Assembly (NCBI GenBank): GCA_040882225.1
Contig: JBBEBR010000006.1
Coordinates: 186,001-250,000, forward strand
Origin: Gracilimonas sp040882225
GTDB taxonomy: Bacteria > Bacteroidota > Rhodothermia > Balneolales > Balneolaceae
Length of the DNA: 64,000 bases
Reading direction: 5' to 3'
A program made the position numbers and the translations under genes. Positions 18,779 to 27,605 of this stretch are shown one piece after another; position 1 is the first letter of the stretch, and each line of letters starts with the position of its first letter. Under the pieces are notes generated by a model, which saw only the letters and a program-made list of their open reading frames with translations, was not told the origin of the DNA and did not search any database.

Positions 18779-19751
18779 ATTGAATTTGCTCCCATAATTT
18801 TTCTCTCAGCTCATCAATCCCGAAACCAGTAGCTGAAGAAATAGGAATAACGGGAATTTCATCATCAATATGAAGCTCCTCTTTCAGTTCAAACCCTTGT
18901 TTTAAATCCATCTTCGTAATTGCGAGAATACGGGGCTTATCAAGCAAGTCTTTTCGATAGGTTTTCAACTCATGCAAAAGAGCTTTGTATTCATATTCGA
19001 TATCTGTGGTTGCGCTCACCAAAAATAACAAAACGTTATTGCGTTCAATATGCCGCAAAAACTGAATTCCCAATCCTTTACCTTCGTGCGCTTCCTCAAT
19101 AATTCCGGGGATATCAGCCATTACAAAACTTCGGTAATCGGAGAATTTCACCACGCCAAGATTAGGTTCTAAAGTTGTAAATGGGTAATCCGCTATTTTC
19201 GGGGTAGCGTGAGACAAAGCAGCAAGAAGAGTACTTTTTCCTGCATTCGGGAAGCCTACTAAGCCCACATCGGCGATTAGTTTTAGCTCCAGTTCCACCA
19301 CTCTCTCTTCTCCCTCTTTGCCTGTTTGCGCATAGTGCGGAGTCTGATTTGTTGAACTTCTGAAGTGCCAGTTTCCCAATCCGCCCCGGCCGCCTTCAGC
19401 GATTACTAACTCTTCACCATGTTCTGTTATTTCACCCAAACGTTCTTTGGTATCCGCATCAAAAACAACTGTACCAAGTGGCACCTGCAGTATTTCAGAC
19501 TCTCCTTTTGAGCCTGATTTCTTGCTTTTCGATCCATTATCGCCCGGTTTCGCTTTGATATATTTCCGGTACCGAAGATCCAGAATAGTATTCAGTTGTT
19601 CATTCCCAACTAATACCACATCTCCGCCTTTGCCGCCATCACCACCATCCGGGCCGCCTTTGGGAATGTATTTTTCTCTCCTGAAGTGAAGAGAACCATC
19701 TCCCCCTTTTCCGGCGGTAACATAAATTTTGGCGTAATCAGCGAAACGCAT
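18750..19751 (-). CDS. obgE: GTPase Obg/CgtA
   Basis: 333 aa ribosome-assembly GTPase. The glycine-rich Obg fold occupies residues ~1-157 (AGKGGDGSLHFRREKYIPKG, GPDGGDGGKGGDVVLVG). The GTPase domain has the P-loop GFPNAGKS, switch TTLEPNLG, DIPG, ITKMD and SSATGFG. It ends without a C-terminal OCT domain, as in Bacteroidota and many Gram-negatives. It is upstream of and overlaps dprA; the DPP gene upstream ends 11 bp before its start. Confidence 0.98.
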   Translation of the reverse strand: MRFADYAKIYVTAGKGGDGSLHFRREKYIPKGGPDGGDGGKGGDVVLVGNEQLNTILDLRYRKYIKAKPGDNGSKSKKSGSKGESEILQVPLGTVVFDADTKERLGEITEHGEELVIAEGGRGGLGNWHFRSSTNQTPHYAQTGKEGEERVVELELKLIADVGLVGFPNAGKSTLLAALSHATPKIADYPFTTLEPNLGVVKFSDYRSFVMADIPGIIEEAHEGKGLGIQFLRHIERNNVLLFLVSATTDIEYEYKALLHELKTYRKDLLDKPRILAITKMDLKQGFELKEELHIDDEIPVIPISSATGFGIDELREKLWEQIQYVKQEQDET

Positions 19752-19762
19752 TTTGAGTTTTC

Positions 19763-21937
19763 TTAAAGATTTTCGAGAATGAAATTGGTCATCAACTTAA
19801 ACAAATGCTCGCGGGTACTGCCACCGTAGATACCATGATTTCGGTTTGGATAAAACATGGTTTCAAAATCAACATTGGCGGCAACCAGCGCGTTTACCAT
19901 TTCTACAGAGTTTTGAAAATGCACGTTATCATCACCTGTTCCATGAACGAGTAAATATTTTCCTTTTATCTGTGAAGCTTTTACCAGCGGCGAACCTTGG
20001 TTATATCCTTCAGGATTAAGCTGGGGAGTTTGCATGAATCGCTCGGTGTAAATAGTATCGTATAATCTCCAATGAGTAACGGGAGCAACGGCAATCGCGG
20101 TGCTGAATACATCTGAACCATCTGTTAAAGCAAGCGAGGACATATAACCGCCATAACTCCAGCCCCACATTCCAATGCGGTTTTCATCAACAAAAGGCAT
20201 TTCAGTTAGAGCTTTTGCAGCGGCAATCTGATCTGCTATTTCCAGTTGACCAAGTTTTTTATATGTCTGCTTTTCGAAATCCCTTCCCCGGGCTCCGGTT
20301 CCACGGTTATCAACGGAAACAATAATATATCCCTGATTTGCCAAATATTGATGCCAGATCGCATTCTGGCCAGAATCAAAATTTCGGGTAACTGTTTGGC
20401 TTCCGGGGCCACCATAAACATGCATGAGTACGGGATATTTATTAGAAGAATTAAAATCCGGTGGAGTGATCATGTATGCGTTTAATGTCACGTTATTCAC
20501 ATCCAGCGTAAAATATTCTTTCATCTGGAAATTGTATTCCTCTATTTTTTCCCGAAGATTATCATTCGCTTCTATGGTACGGACTTTCTTGTCCTCTCCA
20601 GAATACAATGTAATAACCGAGGGTTTATCGAAATCAGAGTAGTTATCGATGTAGAATTTAAAATCCCGGCTCATATTTATTCCGTGCCAACCATCACCAT
20701 TCGTCAGCTTTTTCTTTCTCTTTCCATCTACGCGAATGCTATATAAATGCCTTTGCAATGGAGATTCTTCAGTACTCTGATAATACAGCCGATAGCTTTT
20801 TTCATCATGGCCAATCAAGTTTGTCACTTCCCAATTACCTTTTGTAACCTGCTCTAACTGCTTTCCCGACATATCGTACAAATACACATGATTGAAGCCG
20901 TCCTTTTCACTTGTAGTGATGAATTGCTTCCCGTTATCAAGAAAGTGGAGGTTGTCATGAATGTCTACCCAAGCGCTACTCTCTTCTGTTAAAATCACTT
21001 TTGAAGATCCTGAAACTACATTTGCAAATAATAATTCCAGCTTGTTTTGCAGCCGGTTCATCCGGCGTATGGCTAACTGATTGTTGTCTTTGGTCCAGTT
21101 AATTCGTGGAATATATTGATCGTCTTCTTCCCCGATTTCCATGGTTGTGATTTCATCCGAATCAAGATGATACACATGAATCGTAACGATGGAATTTTCT
21201 TCGCCTGCTTTGGGATATTTAAACTCTACTTCCTCCGGATAAAGGCTTCCCCATTGCGTCATAAAAAACTCAGAGACACGCTCTTCATCAAACCGGTAAA
21301 AAGCGATACGATTTCCTTCGGGAGACCAAAACCAGGCTTTAGCGAAACCGAACTCTTCTTCATAAACCCAATCAGAAGCACCATTTATGATCTTATTGAA
21401 TTCACCATCTTCTGTTATTTGAGTTTCATTTCCGGAATCCAGATCAGCCCAAAATAAATTATTATCCCGCACAAAAGCTGCTTTGTCTCCCTTCGGTGAA
21501 AGTTCTGCATATTGTTGTTTCCCTTCCGATGAAGTGAGCTTTTTTGTTTGTTGATTTTTCAGGTCAAATACATAATAATTTTCACGAGTGCTTCGCCGCC
21601 AAATCTGCTCTACATCAGTTTTGATTAGAATCTTTTTCTCGTCTGCTGAAAACTGATACCCTTCTATTTTGATGCCGTCTTCATGGCCAGAAACAGAGTG
21701 AGAGGAACCCTCAAATAATACACTTCTGCTTCCATCAACAATATTATATCTCACTATCGCATTTTCTTCAGTTGCGGTGTAATACTGTCCGTCGTTCATC
21801 CAGCGAACATTTTGCACGCTGTTTGGTGAAAATGTGCCGTCGAAAAGATGTTCAAATTCAATTGGTTTCTTTTCCTGGGCAACTGCTACTGTCGACATAA
21901 CAGCCATTATTACCACTAAATACTTTACTAACCTCAT
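19763..21937 (-). CDS. Dipeptidyl peptidase IV-like S9 serine peptidase, exported
   Basis: 724 aa. It is predicted to remove Xaa-Pro/Ala dipeptides from peptides outside the cytoplasm. The signal peptide is RLVKYLVVIMAVMSTVAVAQ. A DPP-IV beta-propeller spans about 40-480; it includes WVYEEEFGF, the Glu pair that recognises the substrate N-terminus. The alpha/beta-hydrolase domain has nucleophile Ser594 in GWSYGG, Asp669/670 in GDDNVHF and His701 in RNHGIYGG. All of the triad is intact. It lies 11 bp upstream of obg and 73 bp after accD, from which it is separated by a terminator. Confidence 0.95.
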   Translation of the reverse strand: MRLVKYLVVIMAVMSTVAVAQEKKPIEFEHLFDGTFSPNSVQNVRWMNDGQYYTATEENAIVRYNIVDGSRSVLFEGSSHSVSGHEDGIKIEGYQFSADEKKILIKTDVEQIWRRSTRENYYVFDLKNQQTKKLTSSEGKQQYAELSPKGDKAAFVRDNNLFWADLDSGNETQITEDGEFNKIINGASDWVYEEEFGFAKAWFWSPEGNRIAFYRFDEERVSEFFMTQWGSLYPEEVEFKYPKAGEENSIVTIHVYHLDSDEITTMEIGEEDDQYIPRINWTKDNNQLAIRRMNRLQNKLELLFANVVSGSSKVILTEESSAWVDIHDNLHFLDNGKQFITTSEKDGFNHVYLYDMSGKQLEQVTKGNWEVTNLIGHDEKSYRLYYQSTEESPLQRHLYSIRVDGKRKKKLTNGDGWHGINMSRDFKFYIDNYSDFDKPSVITLYSGEDKKVRTIEANDNLREKIEEYNFQMKEYFTLDVNNVTLNAYMITPPDFNSSNKYPVLMHVYGGPGSQTVTRNFDSGQNAIWHQYLANQGYIIVSVDNRGTGARGRDFEKQTYKKLGQLEIADQIAAAKALTEMPFVDENRIGMWGWSYGGYMSSLALTDGSDVFSTAIAVAPVTHWRLYDTIYTERFMQTPQLNPEGYNQGSPLVKASQIKGKYLLVHGTGDDNVHFQNSVEMVNALVAANVDFETMFYPNRNHGIYGGSTREHLFKLMTNFILENL

Positions 21938-21952
21938 AAAAAATCCTTCTGT

Positions 21953-21985
21953 AAAAAAAGAAAGAATACCTGCTGATATTCTTTC
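21953..21985 (-). terminator. Intrinsic terminator after accD
   Basis: Read on the minus strand, a 9-bp perfect stem GAAAGAATA / TATTCTTTC (21985-21977, 21968-21960) is followed by a run of T (plus-strand A 21953-21959). It separates accD from the DPP gene and lies close upstream of the latter's start. Confidence 0.85.
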
Positions 21986-22010
21986 GGGGGGTTAACTTTT
22001 GATTAAGCTT

Positions 22011-22856
22011 TCACGCTTTATGCAACACCAGTTGGAGCAACTTGGTGAGCTTTTCTTTCATCTCTGTTCTTGATACGATGAAATCCAGAAACCCATGTTC
22101 GAGTAGATACTCGGCGGTTTGGAATCCTTCAGGTAAATCTCTTCCGATTGTTTGACGGACAACCCTTGGGCCGGCAAAGGCGATTAATGAACCGGGTTCG
22201 GCTACATTGAAATCACCAAGCATGGCAAAACTTGCGGTAACACCTCCTGTTGTTGGATCGGTTAAATAAGAGATGTATGGAATTTTAGCTTTTTCAAGTT
22301 GAGCTAATTTTGCGGATGTTTTCGCCATTTGCATCAAGCTCAACACGCTTTCCATCATGCGGGCACCACCGGTTTGGGAAATAATGATAAGCGGGAATTT
22401 ATGTTCTCTGGCGTAATCAATAGCTACACCTAATCGTTCTCCAACCACAGAACCCATGCTTCCACCTATGAAACCGAAGTCCATAGAAGCAACTACAATA
22501 TCAAGTCCGTTCATTTTACCAACGCCTACCCGCGCGGCATCAGATAAGCCCGTTTTTTTCTGACTTTCTTTTAAGCGGTCTTTATATTTTTTGCGGTCTT
22601 CGAATTCAAGAGGATCAGTAGGCATGATATCTGCACCTATTTCCTTGAATTTGCCTTTATCAAATAAGATTGAAAAATACTCTTTGCTGCCTATCCGAAA
22701 GTGATAGCCACTCAGAGGATCCACATACAAATTGTCTTCGAGTTCTCTTTTATGAATGGTTTCGCCGGTTGTCGGAACTTTAATCCAAACGCCTTCCGGC
22801 ATTTCTTTCTTGGTTTCAGTCTGTATGTTATCGTCTTTTCTTTTAAACCAGGACAT
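22011..22856 (-). CDS. accD: Acetyl-CoA carboxylase carboxyltransferase subunit beta
   Basis: 281 aa. With AccA it transfers carboxyl from biotin to acetyl-CoA, the first step of fatty-acid synthesis. The crotonase-like core is complete (MDFGFIGGSMGSVVGE, ISQTGGARMMESVLSLMQM, DPTTGGVTASFAMLGD, AFAGPRVVRQTIG, LPEGFQTAEYLLEHGFLD). The N-terminal region (residues 1-65) lacks all four cysteines of the zinc ribbon found in the E. coli enzyme. From memory this is usual for Bacteroidota. It is monocistronic between two terminators, with accA elsewhere. Confidence 0.97.
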   Translation of the reverse strand: MSWFKRKDDNIQTETKKEMPEGVWIKVPTTGETIHKRELEDNLYVDPLSGYHFRIGSKEYFSILFDKGKFKEIGADIMPTDPLEFEDRKKYKDRLKESQKKTGLSDAARVGVGKMNGLDIVVASMDFGFIGGSMGSVVGERLGVAIDYAREHKFPLIIISQTGGARMMESVLSLMQMAKTSAKLAQLEKAKIPYISYLTDPTTGGVTASFAMLGDFNVAEPGSLIAFAGPRVVRQTIGRDLPEGFQTAEYLLEHGFLDFIVSRTEMKEKLTKLLQLVLHKA

Positions 22857-22941
22857 ATACTTATTTTTGGTCTTTTTTTCGGATGCCTAAAATAAAGATT
22901 CTCCCGCTCAAATCGGAATCTCTTTTGCGGCAATAATTTCA

Positions 22942-22978
22942 ACAAAAAAAAAGAGATGCTTGGGTAAGCACCTCTTTA
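22942..22978 (-). terminator. Intrinsic terminator at the end of the trp operon
   Basis: On the minus strand the 12-bp stem AAAGAGGTGCTT / AAGCATCTCTTT has one G-U pair. Its loop is ACCC, and a long T-run follows (plus-strand A 22945-22950). It lies 18 bp after the DUF4837 stop codon and marks the 3' end of the trp transcription unit. Confidence 0.88.
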
Positions 22979-22995
22979 TTATCTTTTAGCAGAGA

Positions 22996-24102
22996 TCAAG
23001 TTTCGGGGGCGGAATCCGATTCTCCCGTCCAAGTGGAATCAGATTCAAAAGTACGTCCCATTGCCCTGAATTGACGAACGAAAGGAAGCTTTTCACGAAC
23101 TGATGGTGCAAATTGGGAGTATTCAACCATAAATAATCGTTTTGTATCTGGATCATAATAAGTGAAATTCACAAAAGGCCCGCCCATCGCTCCATTTATC
23201 ATATGCCATGTTCCCTGTGTTTCATAGGCAATCAACCGATCTTTCTGGAAGCTTCTCGTTTTTATCGGGCGCGTGCGAGGACTTCCATAAAAGGTATTCA
23301 CATACATCGAATCTCTAGCCCCTTTTATAAACTGTTGGTTTAAAGAATCTCGAGTTCTGTTGATCCAGTCATTATCAATGTCGTTGAAATTCTCTACATC
23401 ATCTTGCCACCAAACCCACATCCATCGATCGTTCTGCGGCAGAAAACGTCGATAGCTGACAAAATTCAGAGTATCAATGTTTTTAATATAATCATGCTGA
23501 ATTCGGACTTTAAAGCCGTGGTCATTCCAAAGCGAATCGGAATACTGAACCTGCTCTTTCATTTCATACACAAAATACTGCCAGCGTTTTAGCTCTTTTT
23601 GAAGAAGGTTGTTAACAAGTGTTTCATCCGTATTTCTGATTTTTTGAGCCAATTCTTCGTCAGAAGTAGAGGTCAGGATTAACACATACTGATCTCGATA
23701 CCATTGATCTTCTACAGGAAAAGCGAAGCTCTCTCCGGCACGAACTTTCTCTTCAACGGTTTCGTCCAGGAATCCACGTACCTGCCGGGCGGTGTTAGAT
23801 TCCTCATCGATAGGAGCAGCAAAAATTACATTTTTATGTTTTTTGAGGCGATCGAGCTGTTCCTGAGAATGAAAAGTGCTAAAGGTTAAATTATAGGAAG
23901 GCTCCGCGTTTGGCAGGGTCATAACATATTTGCCAAAAGTTTCTTTGATGGCATTTGCGGTTTCACTTTCAAAATTTGTGGAATCCATTATGACAACAAC
24001 ATCTCTGGTATTCCCACTCGACATTTCTCTGTAATCGCCGTTACAGGCAGTAATTACAAAAGCTAAGGCGACAGCTATAACTGGTAATATTATAAAACGC
24101 AT
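22996..24102 (-). CDS. DUF4837 family lipoprotein
   Basis: 368 aa. It has a lipoprotein signal (FIILPVIAVALAFVITAC, acceptor Cys20) and the DUF4837 profile: RDVVVIMDSTNFESETANAIKETF near the N-terminus, NVIFAAPIDEES and WRW/DNDWINRTRDSLNQQFIKG. Many Trp and Arg residues surround RFLPQNDRWMWVWWQDD. Function is unknown. Members are predicted periplasmic or outer-membrane-anchored. It begins 4 bp after trpA and precedes the operon terminator, so it is the last gene of the trp unit. Why an envelope lipoprotein is attached there is not evident. Confidence 0.85.
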   Translation of the reverse strand: MRFIILPVIAVALAFVITACNGDYREMSSGNTRDVVVIMDSTNFESETANAIKETFGKYVMTLPNAEPSYNLTFSTFHSQEQLDRLKKHKNVIFAAPIDEESNTARQVRGFLDETVEEKVRAGESFAFPVEDQWYRDQYVLILTSTSDEELAQKIRNTDETLVNNLLQKELKRWQYFVYEMKEQVQYSDSLWNDHGFKVRIQHDYIKNIDTLNFVSYRRFLPQNDRWMWVWWQDDVENFNDIDNDWINRTRDSLNQQFIKGARDSMYVNTFYGSPRTRPIKTRSFQKDRLIAYETQGTWHMINGAMGGPFVNFTYYDPDTKRLFMVEYSQFAPSVREKLPFVRQFRAMGRTFESDSTWTGESDSAPET

Positions 24103-24106
24103 GATC

Positions 24107-24904
24107 TTATTTTCCGAATTTCAGTGAATAAACGAAGGAGAAAATTTGTGATTGCCATCCCTCCTCCGGATAGTTTTTCTTAATGTTGTCAATTAAGGAA
24201 CTTCCAACTATGAAACCATCGGCAATTGATGCGATATCTATTGCATCCTGATGGCTCTTGATTCCAAAACCTACCAACACGGGATTTTTAGTAACATTTG
24301 CTTTAACACGCTCAATAAAACGATTTACGGATTTAGATACCTCAGAGCCTTCACGAGCACCCGTAACCCCCGTTACCGATACGCAATATACAAAGCCGCT
24401 CGAATTTTCATCGGCCAGCCTCATTCGGTCGTCAGAGGTGTTTGGCGCTACAAGATAAATCAGTGATAAATCGAATTCTTTAGCTTTTTCCGCTATAATC
24501 GCGCCTTCCTCTATAGGAATATCGGGTATAATTAAACCATCCACACCGGCTTCGCTCGCTTGTTCACAAAAAGCATCCACGCCAAAACGTAAAACGGGAT
24601 TCATGTAACCCATCAGAATGATTGGTATTTCGGAATGCTTCCGTACTTCCGCTACCATCTCAAAAATCTTATTCATGGTGATGCCGTTTTTAATGGCCAC
24701 ATCACTTGAATATTGTATGGTTGGGCCGTCTGCAAGCGGATCACTGAAGGGCATTCCCAGTTCAATGATATCAGCTCCGTTTTTTTCGAAACCGAGGATA
24801 AGATCAACGGTAGATTCCAGGTCAGGATATCCTGCTGTAAGAAAAAGACTCATTATTTTGGAGTCTGGGGCTTTATTGCTAAAGGTTTTTTGAATTCGGT
24901 TCAT
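24107..24904 (-). CDS. trpA: Tryptophan synthase alpha chain
   Basis: 265 aa. It cleaves indole-3-glycerol phosphate to indole and glyceraldehyde 3-phosphate and channels indole to TrpB. The catalytic Glu48 (IIELGMPFSDPLADGPTIQ) and Asp59 are in place. The phosphate-binding VGFGIKS and GSSLI loops are present. It is separated from trpB by a toxin-antitoxin pair; its ATG follows the toxin stop by only 8 bp, so translation may be coupled to the toxin gene. Confidence 0.98.
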   Translation of the reverse strand: MNRIQKTFSNKAPDSKIMSLFLTAGYPDLESTVDLILGFEKNGADIIELGMPFSDPLADGPTIQYSSDVAIKNGITMNKIFEMVAEVRKHSEIPIILMGYMNPVLRFGVDAFCEQASEAGVDGLIIPDIPIEEGAIIAEKAKEFDLSLIYLVAPNTSDDRMRLADENSSGFVYCVSVTGVTGAREGSEVSKSVNRFIERVKANVTKNPVLVGFGIKSHQDAIDIASIADGFIVGSSLIDNIKKNYPEEGWQSQIFSFVYSLKFGK

Positions 24905-24912
24905 GTATTTAC

Positions 24913-25332
24913 TTACAACTTTCCGGTTTTTAATAAATCTTTTGGTGTTAGAACTGCGAGTTGTGCAGTTTTATAATCTTTGGTATTTCTTGTAAGTAGC
25001 GCCTTAATACCCTCTATCTTTAAAGAGCAGAAATACTGAAGGGCATCTTCAAAATCTTTGAAATCACTATTCAATGCTTCTATTATTTCTTCTCTTCCTA
25101 CATTTTGTATTTGTACTATCTCAACAAGGCTATTGATTATATCAAGAGCTTTTCTGTTTCCCGATATTTTTCGTGTGATATAATAAATATTATTTATGCT
25201 TAGCGAAGATATCCAGATTTCTATCTTTCCCCGTTCAGCAAGTTCAAACAACCGAGATGAATAAACTGTGTGAGGCTCTCTGTCTGCTAAAAAATCAATT
25301 ATAATGTCAGTATCAGCAAAATACTTATCCAT
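24913..25332 (-). CDS. PIN-domain ribonuclease toxin (VapC-like)
   Basis: 139 aa. PIN-fold acidic residues are present: the first Asp in ADTDIIIDFL, the D/E cluster in NSDFKDFEDALQYF and a C-terminal TRNTKDYKTA where the last Asp sits. PIN toxins of this type cleave tRNA or other RNA; the target here is unknown. The start overlaps the antitoxin stop by 8 bp, the usual toxin-antitoxin arrangement. It lies inside the trp operon in the same direction and is more AT-rich than the trp genes. Confidence 0.88.
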   Translation of the reverse strand: MDKYFADTDIIIDFLADREPHTVYSSRLFELAERGKIEIWISSLSINNIYYITRKISGNRKALDIINSLVEIVQIQNVGREEIIEALNSDFKDFEDALQYFCSLKIEGIKALLTRNTKDYKTAQLAVLTPKDLLKTGKL

Positions 25333-25579
25333 TATATTTCCTATCCAACTCTTCTTCCAAAACTTTTTTGTAGTTGAAGTCCTTAGCTACTTTCAAAGCT
25401 CCTTTTAATTTTGTTACCCGTGGAGAAAAATCATTTTCGGTTTTTGAAAACTCACTTTCAGATAACAGTTTGAAATAATTTTCTACTATATCAGATAGAC
25501 TCCTTCCCTCATCAGCAGCGTACTTCTTTGCTTTTTTGATGGCTTTTTCTTCTATAGTGAGTGTTAATTTTTTATTCAT
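25325..25579 (-). CDS. Antitoxin, DUF6364/ribbon-helix-helix-like
   Basis: 84 aa. KLTLTIEEKAIKKAKKYAADEGRSLSDIVENYFKLL at residues 3-38 has the beta-strand plus two-helix pattern of CopG/DUF6364 antitoxins. The charged C-terminal tail (residues 45-84) would wrap the PIN toxin. These proteins normally repress their own promoter. A CACGTG-centred AT-rich stretch at about 25597-25612 upstream could be such an operator (inference). It follows trpB by 71 bp. Confidence 0.85.
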   Translation of the reverse strand: MNKKLTLTIEEKAIKKAKKYAADEGRSLSDIVENYFKLLSESEFSKTENDFSPRVTKLKGALKVAKDFNYKKVLEEELDRKYNG

Positions 25580-25650
25580 ACGTATTACATTCTATTATTA
25601 AGCACGTGTAAATTACAAAACTTAATGTGAAAATGTTCAATCAAAGATAT

Positions 25651-26859
25651 CTACAAATTCTCGGATATCGTCCCCATATCCTTATCTCCACGGCCTGACA
25701 AATTCACTATCACAATTTCATCGGCATTTGTATGTGGCATTAGATTTTCGAGCCACGCAAAAGCATGGGCGGTTTCAAGGGCTGGAATGATGCCTTCTTT
25801 TTCGGAGAGTAACTTTACGGCTTCCATTGCTTCCGCATCGGTTACCGCATAATAGTTAACCCTGCCTAAATCATGCAAATGAGCATGTTCCGGCCCTACT
25901 CCGGGATAATCCAATCCTGCACTTATGGAGTGAGCCAGTTCAATTTGTCCTTCTTCACTTTGAAGTAAATAACTCAACGAGCCATGTAAAATTCCCGGAC
26001 TCCCCTTGGTAATTGTCGCCGCGGTTTTCCCGGAATCCACTCCTAATCCCGCTGCTTCAATACCAATAATTTTTACGCTTTCATCCTCGATAAAAGGATA
26101 GAAAAATCCGATGGCATTTGATCCGCCGCCTACGCATGCAATCAGGTAATCCGGATTTCTGCCCTCGGCTTTTTGTATTTGAGATTTCGCCTCTTCTCCT
26201 ATCACTTCATGGAAATGACGCACCATCATCGGGTAAGGATGCGGTCCAACAACAGAACCAATGATATAAAAGGTGTCATCAACATTTGTAACCCAATCCC
26301 GGATAGCCTCATTTGTGGCATCTTTCAAAGTTTTAGAACCGCTGGTAACATTCCTTACTTCCGCGCCCAGCAATCTCATCCGATCTACATTTAGCTTCTG
26401 GCGAACCATGTCTTCCTCGCCCATATAAACAATGCATTCCAGCCCAAATTTCGCACAAGCTGTGGCGGTTGCAACCCCATGCTGACCGGCACCGGTTTCA
26501 GCTATAATCCGCTCTTTTCCCATTCTTCGGGCAAGTAAAACCTGCCCAATTGCATTATTGATTTTATGAGCGCCGGTATGGCATAAATCTTCCCGCTTCA
26601 GATAAATTTTTGCTTTGCCGTAATGTTCGGTGAGACGATTCGCAAAAGTTAGCTGTGTTGGCCTCCCAACATATTCGTTCAGTAAATGCTTGAATTCCTG
26701 ACGGAAATCAAGATCGTCTTTGGCTTTAAGGAATTCGGCTTCCAGCTCCTGTATTGCGGGAATAAGAATTTCGGGCACAAATTTCCCACCAAATTTACCA
26801 TAATAACCACGGGCATCTGGGAATTGGTAGGTTTTAATTTTTGATGTATTCATAATCAT
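25651..26859 (-). CDS. trpB: Tryptophan synthase beta chain
   Basis: 402 aa PLP enzyme that joins indole and serine. GYYGKFGGKFVPEIL lies at the N-terminus, and PLP-lysine K99 is in HTGAHKINNAIG. The glycine-rich phosphate loop CVGGGSNAIG, AAGLGVDSGKTAAT and GRGDKDM are all intact. ATG codons at 26859 and 26853 give the same protein bar two residues. The gap to trpF holds a repeat. Confidence 0.98.
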   Translation of the reverse strand: MIMNTSKIKTYQFPDARGYYGKFGGKFVPEILIPAIQELEAEFLKAKDDLDFRQEFKHLLNEYVGRPTQLTFANRLTEHYGKAKIYLKREDLCHTGAHKINNAIGQVLLARRMGKERIIAETGAGQHGVATATACAKFGLECIVYMGEEDMVRQKLNVDRMRLLGAEVRNVTSGSKTLKDATNEAIRDWVTNVDDTFYIIGSVVGPHPYPMMVRHFHEVIGEEAKSQIQKAEGRNPDYLIACVGGGSNAIGFFYPFIEDESVKIIGIEAAGLGVDSGKTAATITKGSPGILHGSLSYLLQSEEGQIELAHSISAGLDYPGVGPEHAHLHDLGRVNYYAVTDAEAMEAVKLLSEKEGIIPALETAHAFAWLENLMPHTNADEIVIVNLSGRGDKDMGTISENL

Positions 26860-26870
26860 ATAATTTAATG

Positions 26871-26947
26871 GAACGCGGATAACAAAGATCTTTAATACTA
26901 AAATGAATTGTTTTTCAAAATCTGTGCGTATCCGCAGTCATCCGTGT
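26871..26947. repeat. Imperfect inverted repeat between trpF and trpB (GAACGCGGAT ... ATCCGTGTTC)
   Basis: The left arm GAACGCGGATAAC is at 26871-26883. The right arm GTCATCCGTGTTC lies around 26937-26949, with another GTATCCGCAG just inside. It occupies nearly the whole 90-bp gap and touches the trpF stop codon. It belongs in style to short dispersed intergenic repeats rather than to a terminator. Confidence 0.6.
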
Positions 26948-26948
26948 T

Positions 26949-27605
26949 CTATTCATCCTGTTCTAAAGTTCGCATGATATCCATTAGTTCTTCGACCTTA
27001 GTGAAATCTTTGATTCCCGGTTCGGCTTCCAGGCTGCTTGAAAGGTCAACAACAGTGGGAGATACAGCGCTGATAGCTTCTTTAATATTTGAAGCATTCA
27101 ACCCTCCGGATAAAAAGAATGGGATTTCTATCCCGGCCTCGTTCAGCATATTCCAGTCGAAGGTTTTTCCAGTTCCGCCCCACAATCCATCGATCTTTGT
27201 ATCAAACAGTAGATATTCGGAAACGCTACTATACTGTTCGATTTGATGCTTCAGGAGATGTGGCATTGTTTCATCCATAATATGAATTGCTTTTATCACC
27301 GGTTTATCTACCAAGGCACAATATTCCGGAGACTCATTGCCGTGAAGCTGAACCAGGTCTATACCCGTTTCTTTGGCGATTCTGTTTACATCATCGAGTG
27401 GCTGATTTACAAAAACTCCGACTTTCTGGGGGCCTTCAAGCCAATTGATAATGGCGCCAGCCTGTGCCGGTTCAACAAAACGCGGACTTTTCTCATAAAA
27501 GATAAAACCCAGATAATCCGCCAATGCACCAGCTGCAAAACGGGCATCTTCAAGATTGGTAATTCCGCAAATTTTAAGTTTGGTTCGTTGATTCGATTCA
27601 GTCAT
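26949..27605 (-). CDS. trpF: Phosphoribosylanthranilate isomerase
   Basis: 218 aa TIM barrel performing the third step of Trp synthesis. Catalytic Cys is in LKICGITNLEDARFA (residue ~13) and Asp in the LLFDTKIDGLWGGTGKTFDW stretch. FFLSGGLNASNI and VDLSSSLEAEPGIKD form the phosphate site. Its start overlaps trpC by 8 bp. Confidence 0.97.
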   Translation of the reverse strand: MTESNQRTKLKICGITNLEDARFAAGALADYLGFIFYEKSPRFVEPAQAGAIINWLEGPQKVGVFVNQPLDDVNRIAKETGIDLVQLHGNESPEYCALVDKPVIKAIHIMDETMPHLLKHQIEQYSSVSEYLLFDTKIDGLWGGTGKTFDWNMLNEAGIEIPFFLSGGLNASNIKEAISAVSPTVVDLSSSLEAEPGIKDFTKVEELMDIMRTLEQDE

